NCBI RefSeq assembly: GCF_009189165.1
Contig: NZ_CP045118.1
Location: 5,456,001-5,520,000, forward strand
DNA length: 64,000 nt
Direction: 5' to 3'
From: Pseudomonas sp. SCB32
Lineage (GTDB): Bacteria; Pseudomonadota; Gammaproteobacteria; Pseudomonadales; Pseudomonadaceae
The notes below the pieces were generated by a model. The model saw only the letters and a program-made list of their open reading frames with translations. It was not told where the DNA came from and did no database searches. Numbering within the stretch: the first letter of the stretch is position 1; every line of letters starts with the position of its first letter. Shown here piece after piece: positions 20,984 through 29,616 of the stretch. A program made the position numbers and the translations under genes.

Positions 20984-23791
20984 GTGCGCCGGCTCTGGAC
21001 TGCCACAGGACTCCTCGTCAGCTTGCTGCTGGCCGCTCTGGTCTGTGTTCCAGCCATTGCGGCAAGCCAGGACCCCGGCTGGTCACAGCTCCATGACAGC
21101 GACGCCCGCCTGCAGTTGCAGGACATCCTCTCCCCGCGCTACAGCACCCTCTTCAGCCCGTTCGCCATCAACGATCTGCACGCCCCCGCAGGCCCCGGCG
21201 CCATCTGGCTGCACTACCACCTGCCAGTCAGCGAAACACCCCAGCAGCTACGCCTCTTCGCTCCCAGCCTGGACAACTTCGAACTCTTCATTGTCCACGG
21301 CCAGCAAGTGCTGGAGCAGAAGAGCGCCGGCAACCTGTCGCCATTGCAGCGCCCGCTGCTGAGCAGCGATATCGTCCTGCCGCTGCGCAACGCCGCCGAG
21401 CCCCTCGACCTTTATCTGCGCCTGGCCTCCAGCCAGCCGCTGCGGCCCAACATCAGCATCGAAGACGCCAACCGGCCGAGCAACGAACAGCGCCCGCTGC
21501 ATTTCGGCATTCTCATCGGCTGCCTTGCCATGCTGCTGGCCTACAACCTCGTGCGCTTCGCCTACACCCGCGTCGCCAGCGGTCTGTGGCTCGCCGGCGT
21601 ACACGCGAGCCTGCTGCTGGCCTGCCTGACGCTGTTCGGCCTGCTGAGCCCCTGGTACGGCATTCACCAGTCCTGGCAGCCAATGACTGCCCAGTTCAGC
21701 CTGGTACTGACGCTGTTCTGCGCGCTGGGCTACACCGCCAGCTTCTTCCGCGATCTCACCCCACGCCTGCCGCTCAAGCGCCTGCTGCTGGGCGGTACCA
21801 CCGGCCTGCTGGTGCTGGGAGCCGCGCTCCACCTGCTGCTCGCGATCCCCCTCAGTGACCTGGTCTACGGCCTGATCACCCTGGTCACCCTGGGCATGCT
21901 TTCGGTGGCGCTCTACTACTGGACCCACTCCTACCAACCGGCACGCCTGTTCGCCGTGGGCATGGGCCTCTTCGTCCTGATCTGGTGCCTCAGTCTGCCC
22001 TCGCTGCTGGGCTATCTGCCGACCCGCGCCGAATGGCTGGGCAGCGGCCTGCTCGGACTCAGTGCGCTGGTCGGTTTCCTGCTCAGCCTCGCCCTCGCCG
22101 AGCGCCAGCGCAAACTGCAGAACGAGCAGTTCGCGGCGAGCCGCCAGCGCGCCGCCAACGTCGCCGAGCTCAAGGCCAAGGGCGACTTCCTGGCCAAGAT
22201 CAGCCACGAGATCCGCACCCCCATGAATGGCGTGCTGGGCATGACCGAGCTGCTGCTCGGCACGCCGCTGTCGGCCAAGCAGCGCGACTACGTGCAGACC
22301 ATCCACAGCGCCGGCAACGAGCTGCTGGCGCTGATCAACGAGATCCTCGACATCTCCAAGCTGGAGTCCGGGCAGATCGAGCTGGACGAAGTGCAGTTCG
22401 ACCTCGGCGCGCTGATCGAGGACTGCCTGGCGATCTTCCGCGCCAAGGCCGAACAGCAGCGGGTGGAGCTGATCAGCTTCACCCAGCCGAAGGTCCCGCG
22501 CATCGTCAGCGGCGACCCGACGCGCCTGCGCCAGGCCGTGCTGAGCCTGCTGGACAACGCCTTCAAGCAGACCGACGAAGGTGAAATCCTGCTGGTGGTG
22601 GCGCTCGACGGTCCACCGGATTGCCCGCGCCTGCGCATCGCCGTGCAGGACAGCGGTCGCCCGCTGGAGAGCGAGGATCGCCAGGCCCTGCTCACCGCCG
22701 AACTGCACAGCCGCGACTTCCTCTCCGCCACCCGCCTGAGCAGCCGCCTCGGACTGATCATCGCGCGCCAGCTGATCCGCCTGATGTCCGGCGACTTCGG
22801 AATCGAGAGCGGCATGGAAAGCGGCAGCAGCGCCGAAGGCGCCGGCAACCTGCTCTGGCTGAGCCTGCCGCTGGACCCACAGCAGCTGCAGCAGCCCAAC
22901 GCCGACCTCGACAGCCCGCTGCAGGGTGCGCGCCTGCTGGTGGTGGACGACAACCAGACCTGCCGCAAGGTGGTGGTGCAGCAGTGCAGCGCCTGGGGCA
23001 TGAGCGTCAGCGCCGTTTCCTCCGGCAAGGAGGCACTGGCCCAGCTGCGCACCAAGGCACACCTTCGCGAGTACTTCGACGTGGTCCTGCTGGACCAGGA
23101 CATGCCCGGCATGACCGGCATGCAGCTGGCGACCAAGATCCAGGAAGACCCCAACCTCAACCACGACATCCTGCTGATCATGCTTACCGGCATCAGCAAT
23201 GCGCCGAGCAAGATCATCGCCCGCAATGCCGGGATCAAGCGCATCCTCGCCAAGCCGGTGGCGGGCTACACCCTCAAGGCGACCCTCGCCGAGGAATTGG
23301 CGCGGCGGGGCCCCAGCGGCGTGAGCAACTACCTGCAGCCCACCGCCGAGCCGGCGCCTGCCGCGCCGCCGAGCGATTTCCGCATCCTGGTGGCCGAGGA
23401 CAACAGCATCTCCACCAAGGTCATCCGCGGCATGCTGAGCAAGCTCAACCTGCAGCCGGACACCGCCAGCAATGGCGAGGAAGCCCTGGCCGCGATGAAG
23501 GCCACGCAGTACGACCTGGTGCTGATGGACTGCGAAATGCCAGTGCTCGACGGCTTCTCCGCCACTGAGCGCCTGCGTGCCTGGGAAGCCAACGAGCAGC
23601 GCGCGCATACCCCGGTGGTGGCGCTCACCGCGCACATCCTCAGCGAGCACAAGGAACGCGCCCGCCTGGTCGGCATGGATGGCCACATGGCCAAGCCGGT
23701 TGAGCTGTCGCAGCTGCGCGAGCTGGTGGCCTACTGGGTGGGCGAGCGCGACCGCCGCCTGCGCCAGCAGAGCGACGCGCTGCCGTCCTGA
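20984..23791 (+). CDS. retS: Hybrid sensor kinase RetS
   Basis: RetS controls the switch between acute and biofilm behaviour by binding GacS and blocking it. The 935-residue protein has a signal sequence (1-24), a periplasmic 7TMR-DISM extracellular domain (about 30-165), seven membrane helices (about 175-380), a histidine kinase domain with His408 (KISHEIRTPMNG) and two C-terminal receivers with phosphoacceptors in LLDQDMPGM and LMDCEMPVLDG. The start is GTG with AAGGGA seven bases upstream. Architecture, length (about 940 in P. aeruginosa) and position after purD all agree with RetS. Confidence 0.93.
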   Translation: MRRLWTATGLLVSLLLAALVCVPAIAASQDPGWSQLHDSDARLQLQDILSPRYSTLFSPFAINDLHAPAGPGAIWLHYHLPVSETPQQLRLFAPSLDNFELFIVHGQQVLEQKSAGNLSPLQRPLLSSDIVLPLRNAAEPLDLYLRLASSQPLRPNISIEDANRPSNEQRPLHFGILIGCLAMLLAYNLVRFAYTRVASGLWLAGVHASLLLACLTLFGLLSPWYGIHQSWQPMTAQFSLVLTLFCALGYTASFFRDLTPRLPLKRLLLGGTTGLLVLGAALHLLLAIPLSDLVYGLITLVTLGMLSVALYYWTHSYQPARLFAVGMGLFVLIWCLSLPSLLGYLPTRAEWLGSGLLGLSALVGFLLSLALAERQRKLQNEQFAASRQRAANVAELKAKGDFLAKISHEIRTPMNGVLGMTELLLGTPLSAKQRDYVQTIHSAGNELLALINEILDISKLESGQIELDEVQFDLGALIEDCLAIFRAKAEQQRVELISFTQPKVPRIVSGDPTRLRQAVLSLLDNAFKQTDEGEILLVVALDGPPDCPRLRIAVQDSGRPLESEDRQALLTAELHSRDFLSATRLSSRLGLIIARQLIRLMSGDFGIESGMESGSSAEGAGNLLWLSLPLDPQQLQQPNADLDSPLQGARLLVVDDNQTCRKVVVQQCSAWGMSVSAVSSGKEALAQLRTKAHLREYFDVVLLDQDMPGMTGMQLATKIQEDPNLNHDILLIMLTGISNAPSKIIARNAGIKRILAKPVAGYTLKATLAEELARRGPSGVSNYLQPTAEPAPAAPPSDFRILVAEDNSISTKVIRGMLSKLNLQPDTASNGEEALAAMKATQYDLVLMDCEMPVLDGFSATERLRAWEANEQRAHTPVVALTAHILSEHKERARLVGMDGHMAKPVELSQLRELVAYWVGERDRRLRQQSDALPS

Positions 23792-23831
23792 CGCGGAGCG
23801 TTATACGCCCTATACACTGACGCCAGCTTTT

Positions 23832-23905
23832 CGTAGGAGCGGACTCCGTCCGCGATCGCGACCGGCACGATGCTTGATCAATCGCGGACAGAGTCCGATC
23901 CTACG
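23832..23905. repeat. REP-type palindrome (CGTAGGAGCGGACTC...)
   Basis: CGTAGGAGCGGACTCCGTCC and its near-inverse ending in GAGTCCGATCCTACG enclose complementary CGCGAT/ATCGCG segments. It lies in the 208-base gap after retS and belongs to the GTAGGAGCG family also seen at 6720-6763. Confidence 0.75.
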
Positions 23906-23999
23906 CTCCAGGGCATTCCTCCCGCACCGCCCCACCCGCTATGCTGTGCCCAGCCACGCCCTGGCGCGTGAGACCTCTCAACCCGGACGAGTTGCCCCC

Positions 24000-24593
24000 A
24001 TGCATGTGCTGTTCAGCGTGTACCTGAAGATGCTGGTGCTCTACAGCCCCTTCTTCGTGCTGTCCTGTTTCATCAGCCTGAGCCGTGGCTTCGGTCCGCG
24101 CGACCGCAAGCAGATGGCCTGGCGCGTGGCCCTGGCGGCGGTGATCGCCAGCGTGCTGCTGTACCTGTTCGGGCGCTACATCTTCACCCTGTTCGGCATC
24201 ACCGCCGATGCCTTCCGCATTGGCGCGGGCTCAGTGCTGTTCATCTCCGCGCTGGGCATGGCCCAGGGGCGCTCGGCGGTACAGAGCGACAACGTCCAGC
24301 AGGACGTCACCATCGTGCCGCTGACCATCCCGATCACCGTCGGCCCCGGCACCATTGGTGCACTGCTGGTGATGGGCGTGAACCAGGAATGGGAAACCAA
24401 ACTGCTGGCCATCGCGGCGATCGGCCTCGCCTGCCTGACCCTGGGCATCACGCTCTACCTGTCCGACAAGATCGAGAAGCTCCTCGGCGAGCAGGGCCTG
24501 CAGATCGTCAGCCGGCTGATGGGCCTGTTCGTCTGCGCCCTGGCGGCGCAGATCATCATGACCGGCGTGCGCGGCTACTTCGTTCCACAGTGA
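24000..24593 (+). CDS. MarC family inner-membrane protein
   Basis: The 197-residue protein has about six membrane helices and the family pattern of MarC/UPF0056 proteins, including PLTIPITVGPGTIGALLVMG in the centre and LMGLFVCALAAQIIMTGV near the end. Members are integral inner-membrane proteins; some are proposed amino-acid transporters, but the function is not settled. It begins at ATG 24000, with GAGTTG upstream as a poor RBS. It stands between retS and an acetyltransferase on the same strand, without clear operon spacing (90 bases to the next gene). Confidence 0.8.
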   Translation: MHVLFSVYLKMLVLYSPFFVLSCFISLSRGFGPRDRKQMAWRVALAAVIASVLLYLFGRYIFTLFGITADAFRIGAGSVLFISALGMAQGRSAVQSDNVQQDVTIVPLTIPITVGPGTIGALLVMGVNQEWETKLLAIAAIGLACLTLGITLYLSDKIEKLLGEQGLQIVSRLMGLFVCALAAQIIMTGVRGYFVPQ

Positions 24594-24683
24594 CCGCCCC
24601 GGGGCGGGCGAGACGACCTGTCACTGGTGGCTGCAAGCCGGGGGTGGCAAGCTGCCGGACTCGTTCGCCCCCTGGAGTCCGTC

Positions 24684-25136
24684 ATGTCCATCACCCTGCG
24701 CCCTGCCCTCGCCGACGATGCCGGTTTCGCCGCCGTCTGCGTAGCCGCTGCGTATGCCCAGTGGATTCCGCTGATAGGCCGCAAGCCGGGGCCGATGCTG
24801 GACGATTACCATCAGGTCATCGCCGAGGACCGGGTGCTGATCGCCGAGCTGAACGGCAATCCCGTCGGACTGCTGGTGACGCGCGAAACCGACGACGGCT
24901 TTCTCCTCGACAATATCGCCGTACTCCCCGAATGCGCAGGCAAAGGCGTCGGCCGCTTCCTGATGCTCCGCGCCGAGGAAGACGCCGCCCAGCTCGGCTA
25001 TCGCTCGCTGTACCTCTACACCAACGAGCGGATGCTGGAGAACATCGAGCTCTACGCGAAGAACGGCTACCGCGAGTACGCGCGGCGCCTGGAGAACGGT
25101 TTCCACCGGGTGTACATGCGCAAGGAACTGGGCTGA
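24684..25136 (+). CDS. GNAT family N-acetyltransferase
   Basis: This 150-residue protein has the acetyl-CoA-binding core of the GNAT fold: the LDNIAVLPECAGKGVGRFLM segment (about 76-95) contains the Q/R-x-x-G-x-G/A-type pyrophosphate loop (here CAGKGVG), and an NIELYAKNGYREYAR helix-strand follows. It should acetylate a small molecule or protein amine; the substrate is unknown. Start 24684 has GGAG eight bases upstream. Confidence 0.8.
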   Translation: MSITLRPALADDAGFAAVCVAAAYAQWIPLIGRKPGPMLDDYHQVIAEDRVLIAELNGNPVGLLVTRETDDGFLLDNIAVLPECAGKGVGRFLMLRAEEDAAQLGYRSLYLYTNERMLENIELYAKNGYREYARRLENGFHRVYMRKELG

Positions 25137-25323
25137 CGGCGCACCAGACGGGTGCAGTCCCATCGACAACGCTCCCCGACAGTGCGCGTCGCGCTTCGCT
25201 AAGCCTCCCCGACAGCCAGCACGCACTCTCCTGACGCAGCCGGCACGGCTATTGCTCCATTGTGTGCAGCTATCCTGTGACAGCCGGCACCCGCACACCG
25301 TATCCATCCGAAGGACCCACCCC

Positions 25324-25830
25324 ATGCTCATTCGCGACGCCAGCCAAGCCGACCTCGGCAGCCTGCGCGACATCTACAACGACGCCGTGCTCAACACCAC
25401 CGCCATCTGGAACGAGATCGCCATCGACCTGGAAAACCGCCGAGCCTGGCTTGAACTGCGCAGCCAGCAAGGCTTTCCGGTGCTAGTGGCCGAGGACGGC
25501 GGCGAGGTGGTCGGCTACGCCAGCTACGGTCCGTGGCGCGCCTTCGATGGTTTTCGCGAAACGGTGGAGCATTCGGTCTACGTGCGTGCCGACCAGCGCG
25601 GCAAGGGCCTTGGCCTGGTGCTGATGCAGGCATTGGTAGAGCGCGCCCGCGCCCAGGGGCTGCACGTGATGGTGGCGGCAATCGAGAGTGGTAACGCGGC
25701 GTCGATCCGACTGCACGAGCGCGTCGGCTTCATCACCACCGGGCAGATGCCGCAGGTGGGCCAGAAGTTCGGGCGCTGGCTGGACCTGACGTTCATGCAG
25801 CTGGTCCTCGACGCACGTAGCGCACCATGA
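25324..25830 (+). CDS. GNAT acetyltransferase of the phosphinothricin/methionine sulfoximine type
   Basis: This 168-residue protein begins IRDASQADLGSLRDIYNDAVLNTTAIW, typical of the Pat/MddA group, and has the acetyl-CoA loop DQRGKGLG (about 97-104) plus SGNAASIRLHERVGF. In P. aeruginosa the related PA4866 (PitA/MddA) acetylates methionine sulfone, methionine sulfoximine and phosphinothricin. That gene lies within the ureDAB cluster; no urease genes are present here. An open frame extends upstream to 25252 without the family sequence. Confidence 0.82.
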   Translation: MLIRDASQADLGSLRDIYNDAVLNTTAIWNEIAIDLENRRAWLELRSQQGFPVLVAEDGGEVVGYASYGPWRAFDGFRETVEHSVYVRADQRGKGLGLVLMQALVERARAQGLHVMVAAIESGNAASIRLHERVGFITTGQMPQVGQKFGRWLDLTFMQLVLDARSAP

Positions 25831-25886
25831 CTCCGGTGTGCAGAGCGGTGGCCGCTGAGGTGATTGGCGAGACTTGAGCGCCCCGA

Positions 25887-26153
25887 TCAACGCAACTGGC
25901 TGTCCTTGCTGCCCCGCCGGTTATAGCCGGTGAAGGCTGCCTGTTCCTTGTCGTGCTCAGTCTGGCAGTTCACGCACAGGTGCACGCCGGGGATCGCCTT
26001 GCGCCGCGCCTCGGGGATCGGCGCGTCGCACTCCTCGCAATGGGTCAGGCTCTCGCCCTTGGGCATCTGGCTGCGCGCCCGTGCGATAGCGTCCTCGATG
26101 GTGCTGTCGATCTGTTCCTGAACCGCTCCGTCGTTTGCCCAGCCGCTGGCCAT
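25887..26153 (-). CDS. DksA/TraR-type C4 zinc-finger protein (YbiI-like)
   Basis: The 88-residue protein has a C-terminal four-cysteine zinc finger (CEEC ... CVNC, about residues 39-66) characteristic of the DksA/TraR family, preceded by a short helix. It is far shorter than DksA and lacks the long coiled coil with the acidic tip, so it may bind RNA polymerase through the secondary channel like TraR or have another role. E. coli YbiI is the same size. The gene is alone on its strand; the neighbour at 25830 converges on it. Confidence 0.85.
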   Translation of the reverse strand: MASGWANDGAVQEQIDSTIEDAIARARSQMPKGESLTHCEECDAPIPEARRKAIPGVHLCVNCQTEHDKEQAAFTGYNRRGSKDSQLR

Positions 26154-26244
26154 GGCGACCTCCGTTGGTCATGCGTCATACCGCTAGATATGCCGGCCAC
26201 GACCACGGAATGCAAGGACGGAGCGATGCCGCGCCCCCGGCGGC

Positions 26245-27108
26245 TTACTCTTTCACTTCCATGTATTCCCGCGCCCAGATCTGGTACTCCTCGGGCAGGG
26301 TGTACTTCTTCGCCAGCTCCGACGCGGTCAGATCGGAAGCATCGACGCCGCGCTGCTCGCGCAGGCAGTCGTAGGTGGCCTTGATCGCCGCGAAGTAGGC
26401 GGCATGGCCGTCCACCACGATGCGTACGCCCAGGCGCGCCAGGCGCTGGTCGTCGCGCAGCGCCGGGTTGCCATAGGACACCAGCATCAGCGGCACGGAG
26501 AGGTGGCGGGCGATCGCCTCCAGGTGGTCGAAGTCACGGATACCGACCATGCAGATGCCATCGGCGCCGGCGGCCTGGTAGGCCAGGGTACGGCGGATCA
26601 CGTCATCCACTTCCAGCACTTCGGCGTTGGTGCGGGCGATGATCGCCATGTCTTCGTCGATGCGCGCCTCGATGGCCGCACGGATCTTGCCCACGCCCTC
26701 TTCCACCGTGATCAGGTCGGTGGATTTGCGGCCGAACTGCGCCGGAAGCAGGGTGTCCTCGATGGTCAGCGCGGCCACGCCGGCGCGTTCCAGCTCAACC
26801 ACGGTGCGCATGGTGTTCAGCGCGTTGCCGTAACCGTGGTCGGCGTCGGCGATCACCGGCAGGCGGGCGACTCGACCGATGCGGGTAGCCTGCTCGACGA
26901 ACTCACTGAGGGTGATCAGCGCGAAGTCCGGCGCCGCCAAAACTTGTAGTGAAGCTACAGAACCACCCAGGATGCCTACCTCGAACCCCAGATCCGCGGC
27001 GATGCGCGCCGACATCGGATCGAACACCGAGGCGGTGTGGTAGCAGGAGGAAGAGGTCAGTAAGGCGCGGAATTCCTTGCGTAACTCGTGGAAGGAGGCT
27101 CTGTGCAT
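26245..27108 (-). CDS. Oxaloacetate decarboxylase-like enzyme (PEP mutase/isocitrate lyase superfamily)
   Basis: The 287-residue enzyme is a close match in memory to P. aeruginosa PA4872, shown to decarboxylate oxaloacetate to pyruvate. Seen: [14 protein letters not shown] (active-site Ser region), [16 protein letters not shown] (metal-binding Asp pair), [11 protein letters not shown] and ARTNA. It differs from methylisocitrate lyase, which needs a KRCGH loop that is missing here. The ATG at 27108 yields exactly the family length; a TTG at 27120 is possible. The gene is divergent from the Hsp70 gene, with 206 bases between. Confidence 0.85.
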   Translation of the reverse strand: MHRASFHELRKEFRALLTSSSCYHTASVFDPMSARIAADLGFEVGILGGSVASLQVLAAPDFALITLSEFVEQATRIGRVARLPVIADADHGYGNALNTMRTVVELERAGVAALTIEDTLLPAQFGRKSTDLITVEEGVGKIRAAIEARIDEDMAIIARTNAEVLEVDDVIRRTLAYQAAGADGICMVGIRDFDHLEAIARHLSVPLMLVSYGNPALRDDQRLARLGVRIVVDGHAAYFAAIKATYDCLREQRGVDASDLTASELAKKYTLPEEYQIWAREYMEVKE

Positions 27109-27314
27109 GGCGGGGTCCAACTGCTTATACGGGGTGGGAAAGAAAAATCAGTGGGCAACAACTCTTGTAGGAAAACTACAGGAACACAATGTAGCAAAAC
27201 TACAAGCTACTCCCCAAGCCCCTTGGTCACCATTGTTTCCCGACAGATACCCTGGCTTTCCCCGCGCGCTCGCGTAAACTGCGCGGCCGTTTTTTCTCCG
27301 GACACCCGCGCACC

Positions 27315-28580
27315 ATGTTCCAGACCACTGCGGCCCGCGCCCTGGGCATCGACTTCGGCACCTCCAACTCCACCGTCGGCTGGTGGCGCCCGGATACCGA
27401 ACCGCTGATCGCCCTGGAAGACGACAAGATCACCCTGCCCTCGGTGATCTTCTTCAACGTCGAGGAGCGACGCCCGGTGTATGGTCGCCTGGCCCTGCAC
27501 GAATACCTGGAAGGCTACGAAGGCCGCCTGATGCGCTCGCTGAAAAGCCTGCTGGGTTCCTCGCTGCTGAAAAGCGAGACCACCGTGCTGGGGAGCGCCA
27601 TGCCGTTCAAGGACCTGCTCGGACTGTTCATCGGCGAGCTGAAGAAGCGCGCCGAAAGCGTGGCCGAACGCGAGTTCGACTCCGTGGTGCTGGGCCGTCC
27701 GGTGTTCTTCGTCGATGACGATCCCAAGGCCGACCAGGAAGCCCAGGACACCCTGGTAGCCGTAGCGCGGAAGCTCGGCTTCAAGGACGTCTCCTTCCAG
27801 TACGAACCGCTGGCCGCGGCCTTCGACTACGAGCGCAGCATCCAGCGCGAAGAGCTGGTACTGATCGTCGACATCGGCGGCGGTACCTCGGACTTCTCGC
27901 TGGTGCGCCTGGCGCCGGAGCGCCGCGAAGTGGCCGACCGCCACGACGACATCCTCGCCACCGGCGGTGTGCACATCGGCGGCACCGACTTCGACAAGCA
28001 ACTCAGCATCCAGGGCGTGATGCCGCTGTTCGGCTATGGCAGCCGCATGAAGAGCGACGCCTTCATGCCCACCAGCTACCACCTGAACCTAGCCACCTGG
28101 CACACCATCAACGCGGTGTACGCGCAGAAGTCCCAGCTGGCGCTGCAGAACATGCGCTACGACATCGTCGATGCCACCGGCATCGACCGCCTGTTCAAGC
28201 TGATCGAACAGCGCGCCGGCCACTGGCTGGCGATGCAGGTGGAAGCCAGCAAGATCGAGCTCTCCGACAGCCAGCAGCGCGACATCGACCTTGCACGCAT
28301 CGAGCCGGGCCTTGTGGCGGAGCTCAGCCGCGAACTGTTCGAAGGCGCCATCGACCCGCTGCTGGAGCGCGTGCGCGGCAGCATCACCGAGCTGCTCAAC
28401 TCCGCGGATGTGGACCCGGCGCGGGTCGACACTGTGTTCTTCACCGGCGGTTCGTCGGGCGTGCCGGCGCTGCGCCAGAGCGTGGCAGCCATGCTGCCCA
28501 ATGCCCGCCACGTCGACGGCGACCGCTTCGGCGGCATCGGCAGTGGCCTGGCCATCGAGGCGATGAAGCGCTACGGCTGA
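27315..28580 (+). CDS. yegD: Hsp70-family chaperone, YegD-like
   Basis: The 421-residue protein has the actin/Hsp70 ATPase fold: phosphate-1 motif ALGIDFGTSNSTVGW, phosphate-2 IVDIGGGTSDFSLV and adenosine motif VFFTGGSSGVPALR. It ends directly after the ATPase domain and lacks the substrate-binding domain and lid of DnaK, as in E. coli YegD. The role is unknown; without a substrate domain it probably acts as an ATP-driven regulator or on few clients. It has no DnaJ or GrpE neighbour. Confidence 0.88.
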   Translation: MFQTTAARALGIDFGTSNSTVGWWRPDTEPLIALEDDKITLPSVIFFNVEERRPVYGRLALHEYLEGYEGRLMRSLKSLLGSSLLKSETTVLGSAMPFKDLLGLFIGELKKRAESVAEREFDSVVLGRPVFFVDDDPKADQEAQDTLVAVARKLGFKDVSFQYEPLAAAFDYERSIQREELVLIVDIGGGTSDFSLVRLAPERREVADRHDDILATGGVHIGGTDFDKQLSIQGVMPLFGYGSRMKSDAFMPTSYHLNLATWHTINAVYAQKSQLALQNMRYDIVDATGIDRLFKLIEQRAGHWLAMQVEASKIELSDSQQRDIDLARIEPGLVAELSRELFEGAIDPLLERVRGSITELLNSADVDPARVDTVFFTGGSSGVPALRQSVAAMLPNARHVDGDRFGGIGSGLAIEAMKRYG

Positions 28581-28710
28581 ACAGCCCCCAGCGGCCCCTC
28601 GTCCGGCAAGGTGAGGGGCCATCGACCGGCACGAATTGCGCCGGAGCGCACTGACGCCAGCCCTGCCTTGCGCTAGCGTTGAGGAATTATCACCTCACTT
28701 GGATATCGCC

Positions 28711-28929
28711 ATGTCCCTTCTCCGTCTCGCCGTCCTTGCCAGCCTGTCCTGCGCGCTCACCGCTTGCGGCCTGGGCGAAACGGCCGCCACTGCAACCACT
28801 GCCGCCAGCCTGCAAGCCCAGCAGGCACAACAGGCCCAGCAACAGATCCAGCAGCTCAAGCAGCAGATCGATCAGGCCAATGTGCAGGAGCAGCAACGCC
28901 TGGACGATGCACTGAAAGACGCGCAATAG
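28711..28929 (+). CDS. Small lipoprotein with Gln-rich coiled coil
   Basis: The 72-residue product starts with a lipoprotein signal peptide ending in the lipobox LTAC (Cys19), followed by a short linker and a glutamine-rich helix (about 34-72) with clear heptad character. It should be anchored in the outer or inner membrane by the Cys lipid; residue +2 is Gly, which favours the outer membrane. No function is recognisable. It lies 130 bases downstream of yegD with its own leader. Confidence 0.7.
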   Translation: MSLLRLAVLASLSCALTACGLGETAATATTAASLQAQQAQQAQQQIQQLKQQIDQANVQEQQRLDDALKDAQ

Positions 28930-29160
28930 GGCGTCTCTCACTGCGCCCCATGCGTGCAGCGGCCCCTCGGAACCGGGCCTTGCCCCCATACGCTTGCGAC
29001 CGCCGACTTTGGACTCGCCGCCTGCCGGCGCTTGTCTCCAGAAGTCATGACATTCCCCTTGCCCGAAGGTCTACCGAGTAGTGGATCGGCCCTGCGCGGA
29101 CATATTCACTCCGATGCGCCGCCGTCTATCATGCGATCACTCAGCAAGGAGCCGTACATC

Positions 29161-29616
29161 ATGAAACACAGGATCATCCAGCTGCCTGCCTTCACCGTGG
29201 TGGGCATGGACTTTCGGGGCAGCGCCCCCGGCGACAGCATCGGCCAGCTCTGGCAACGCTTCCTGCCGCGCGAGCATGAAATCACCGCCAACCCTCAGGA
29301 CAAGAACGCCTACGGCGTCTGCGCCCAACTGCCGGGCGGCGAGTTCCACTACATCGCGGCACTGCCGGTGGACGCCGACGCCGAGGTGCCCGAGGGCATG
29401 CTGAAGTTCGAGGTGCCGGCGCAGAAGTACGCCGTGTTCACCCACGTCGGCCCGGTACAAGGGATCGCCGACAGCTTCCAGGGCATTTATTCCAGCCTGC
29501 TCGCCAGCCTCGGCCTGACCCCGCGCAAGGGCATCGACCTGGAACGCTACACCGAGCGCTTCCTCGGCCCGGAGAACCCGGCCTCGGAAACCGACCTGTA
29601 CGTTCCGATCTACTGA
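29161..29616 (+). CDS. GyrI-like / AraC effector-binding-domain protein
   Basis: This 151-residue soluble protein consists only of a SOUL/GyrI-like effector-binding domain: GMDFRG near the N-terminus, YGVCAQLPGGEFHYIAALPV in the middle and QKYAVFTHVGPV towards the end. Such stand-alone domains bind small hydrophobic or cationic ligands; E. coli SbmC/GyrI inhibits gyrase. Start 29161 has AAGGAG about 14 bases upstream; ATG 29131 lies before that RBS and is rejected. The last seven bases overlap the convergent AsmA gene. Confidence 0.8.
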   Translation: MKHRIIQLPAFTVVGMDFRGSAPGDSIGQLWQRFLPREHEITANPQDKNAYGVCAQLPGGEFHYIAALPVDADAEVPEGMLKFEVPAQKYAVFTHVGPVQGIADSFQGIYSSLLASLGLTPRKGIDLERYTERFLGPENPASETDLYVPIY

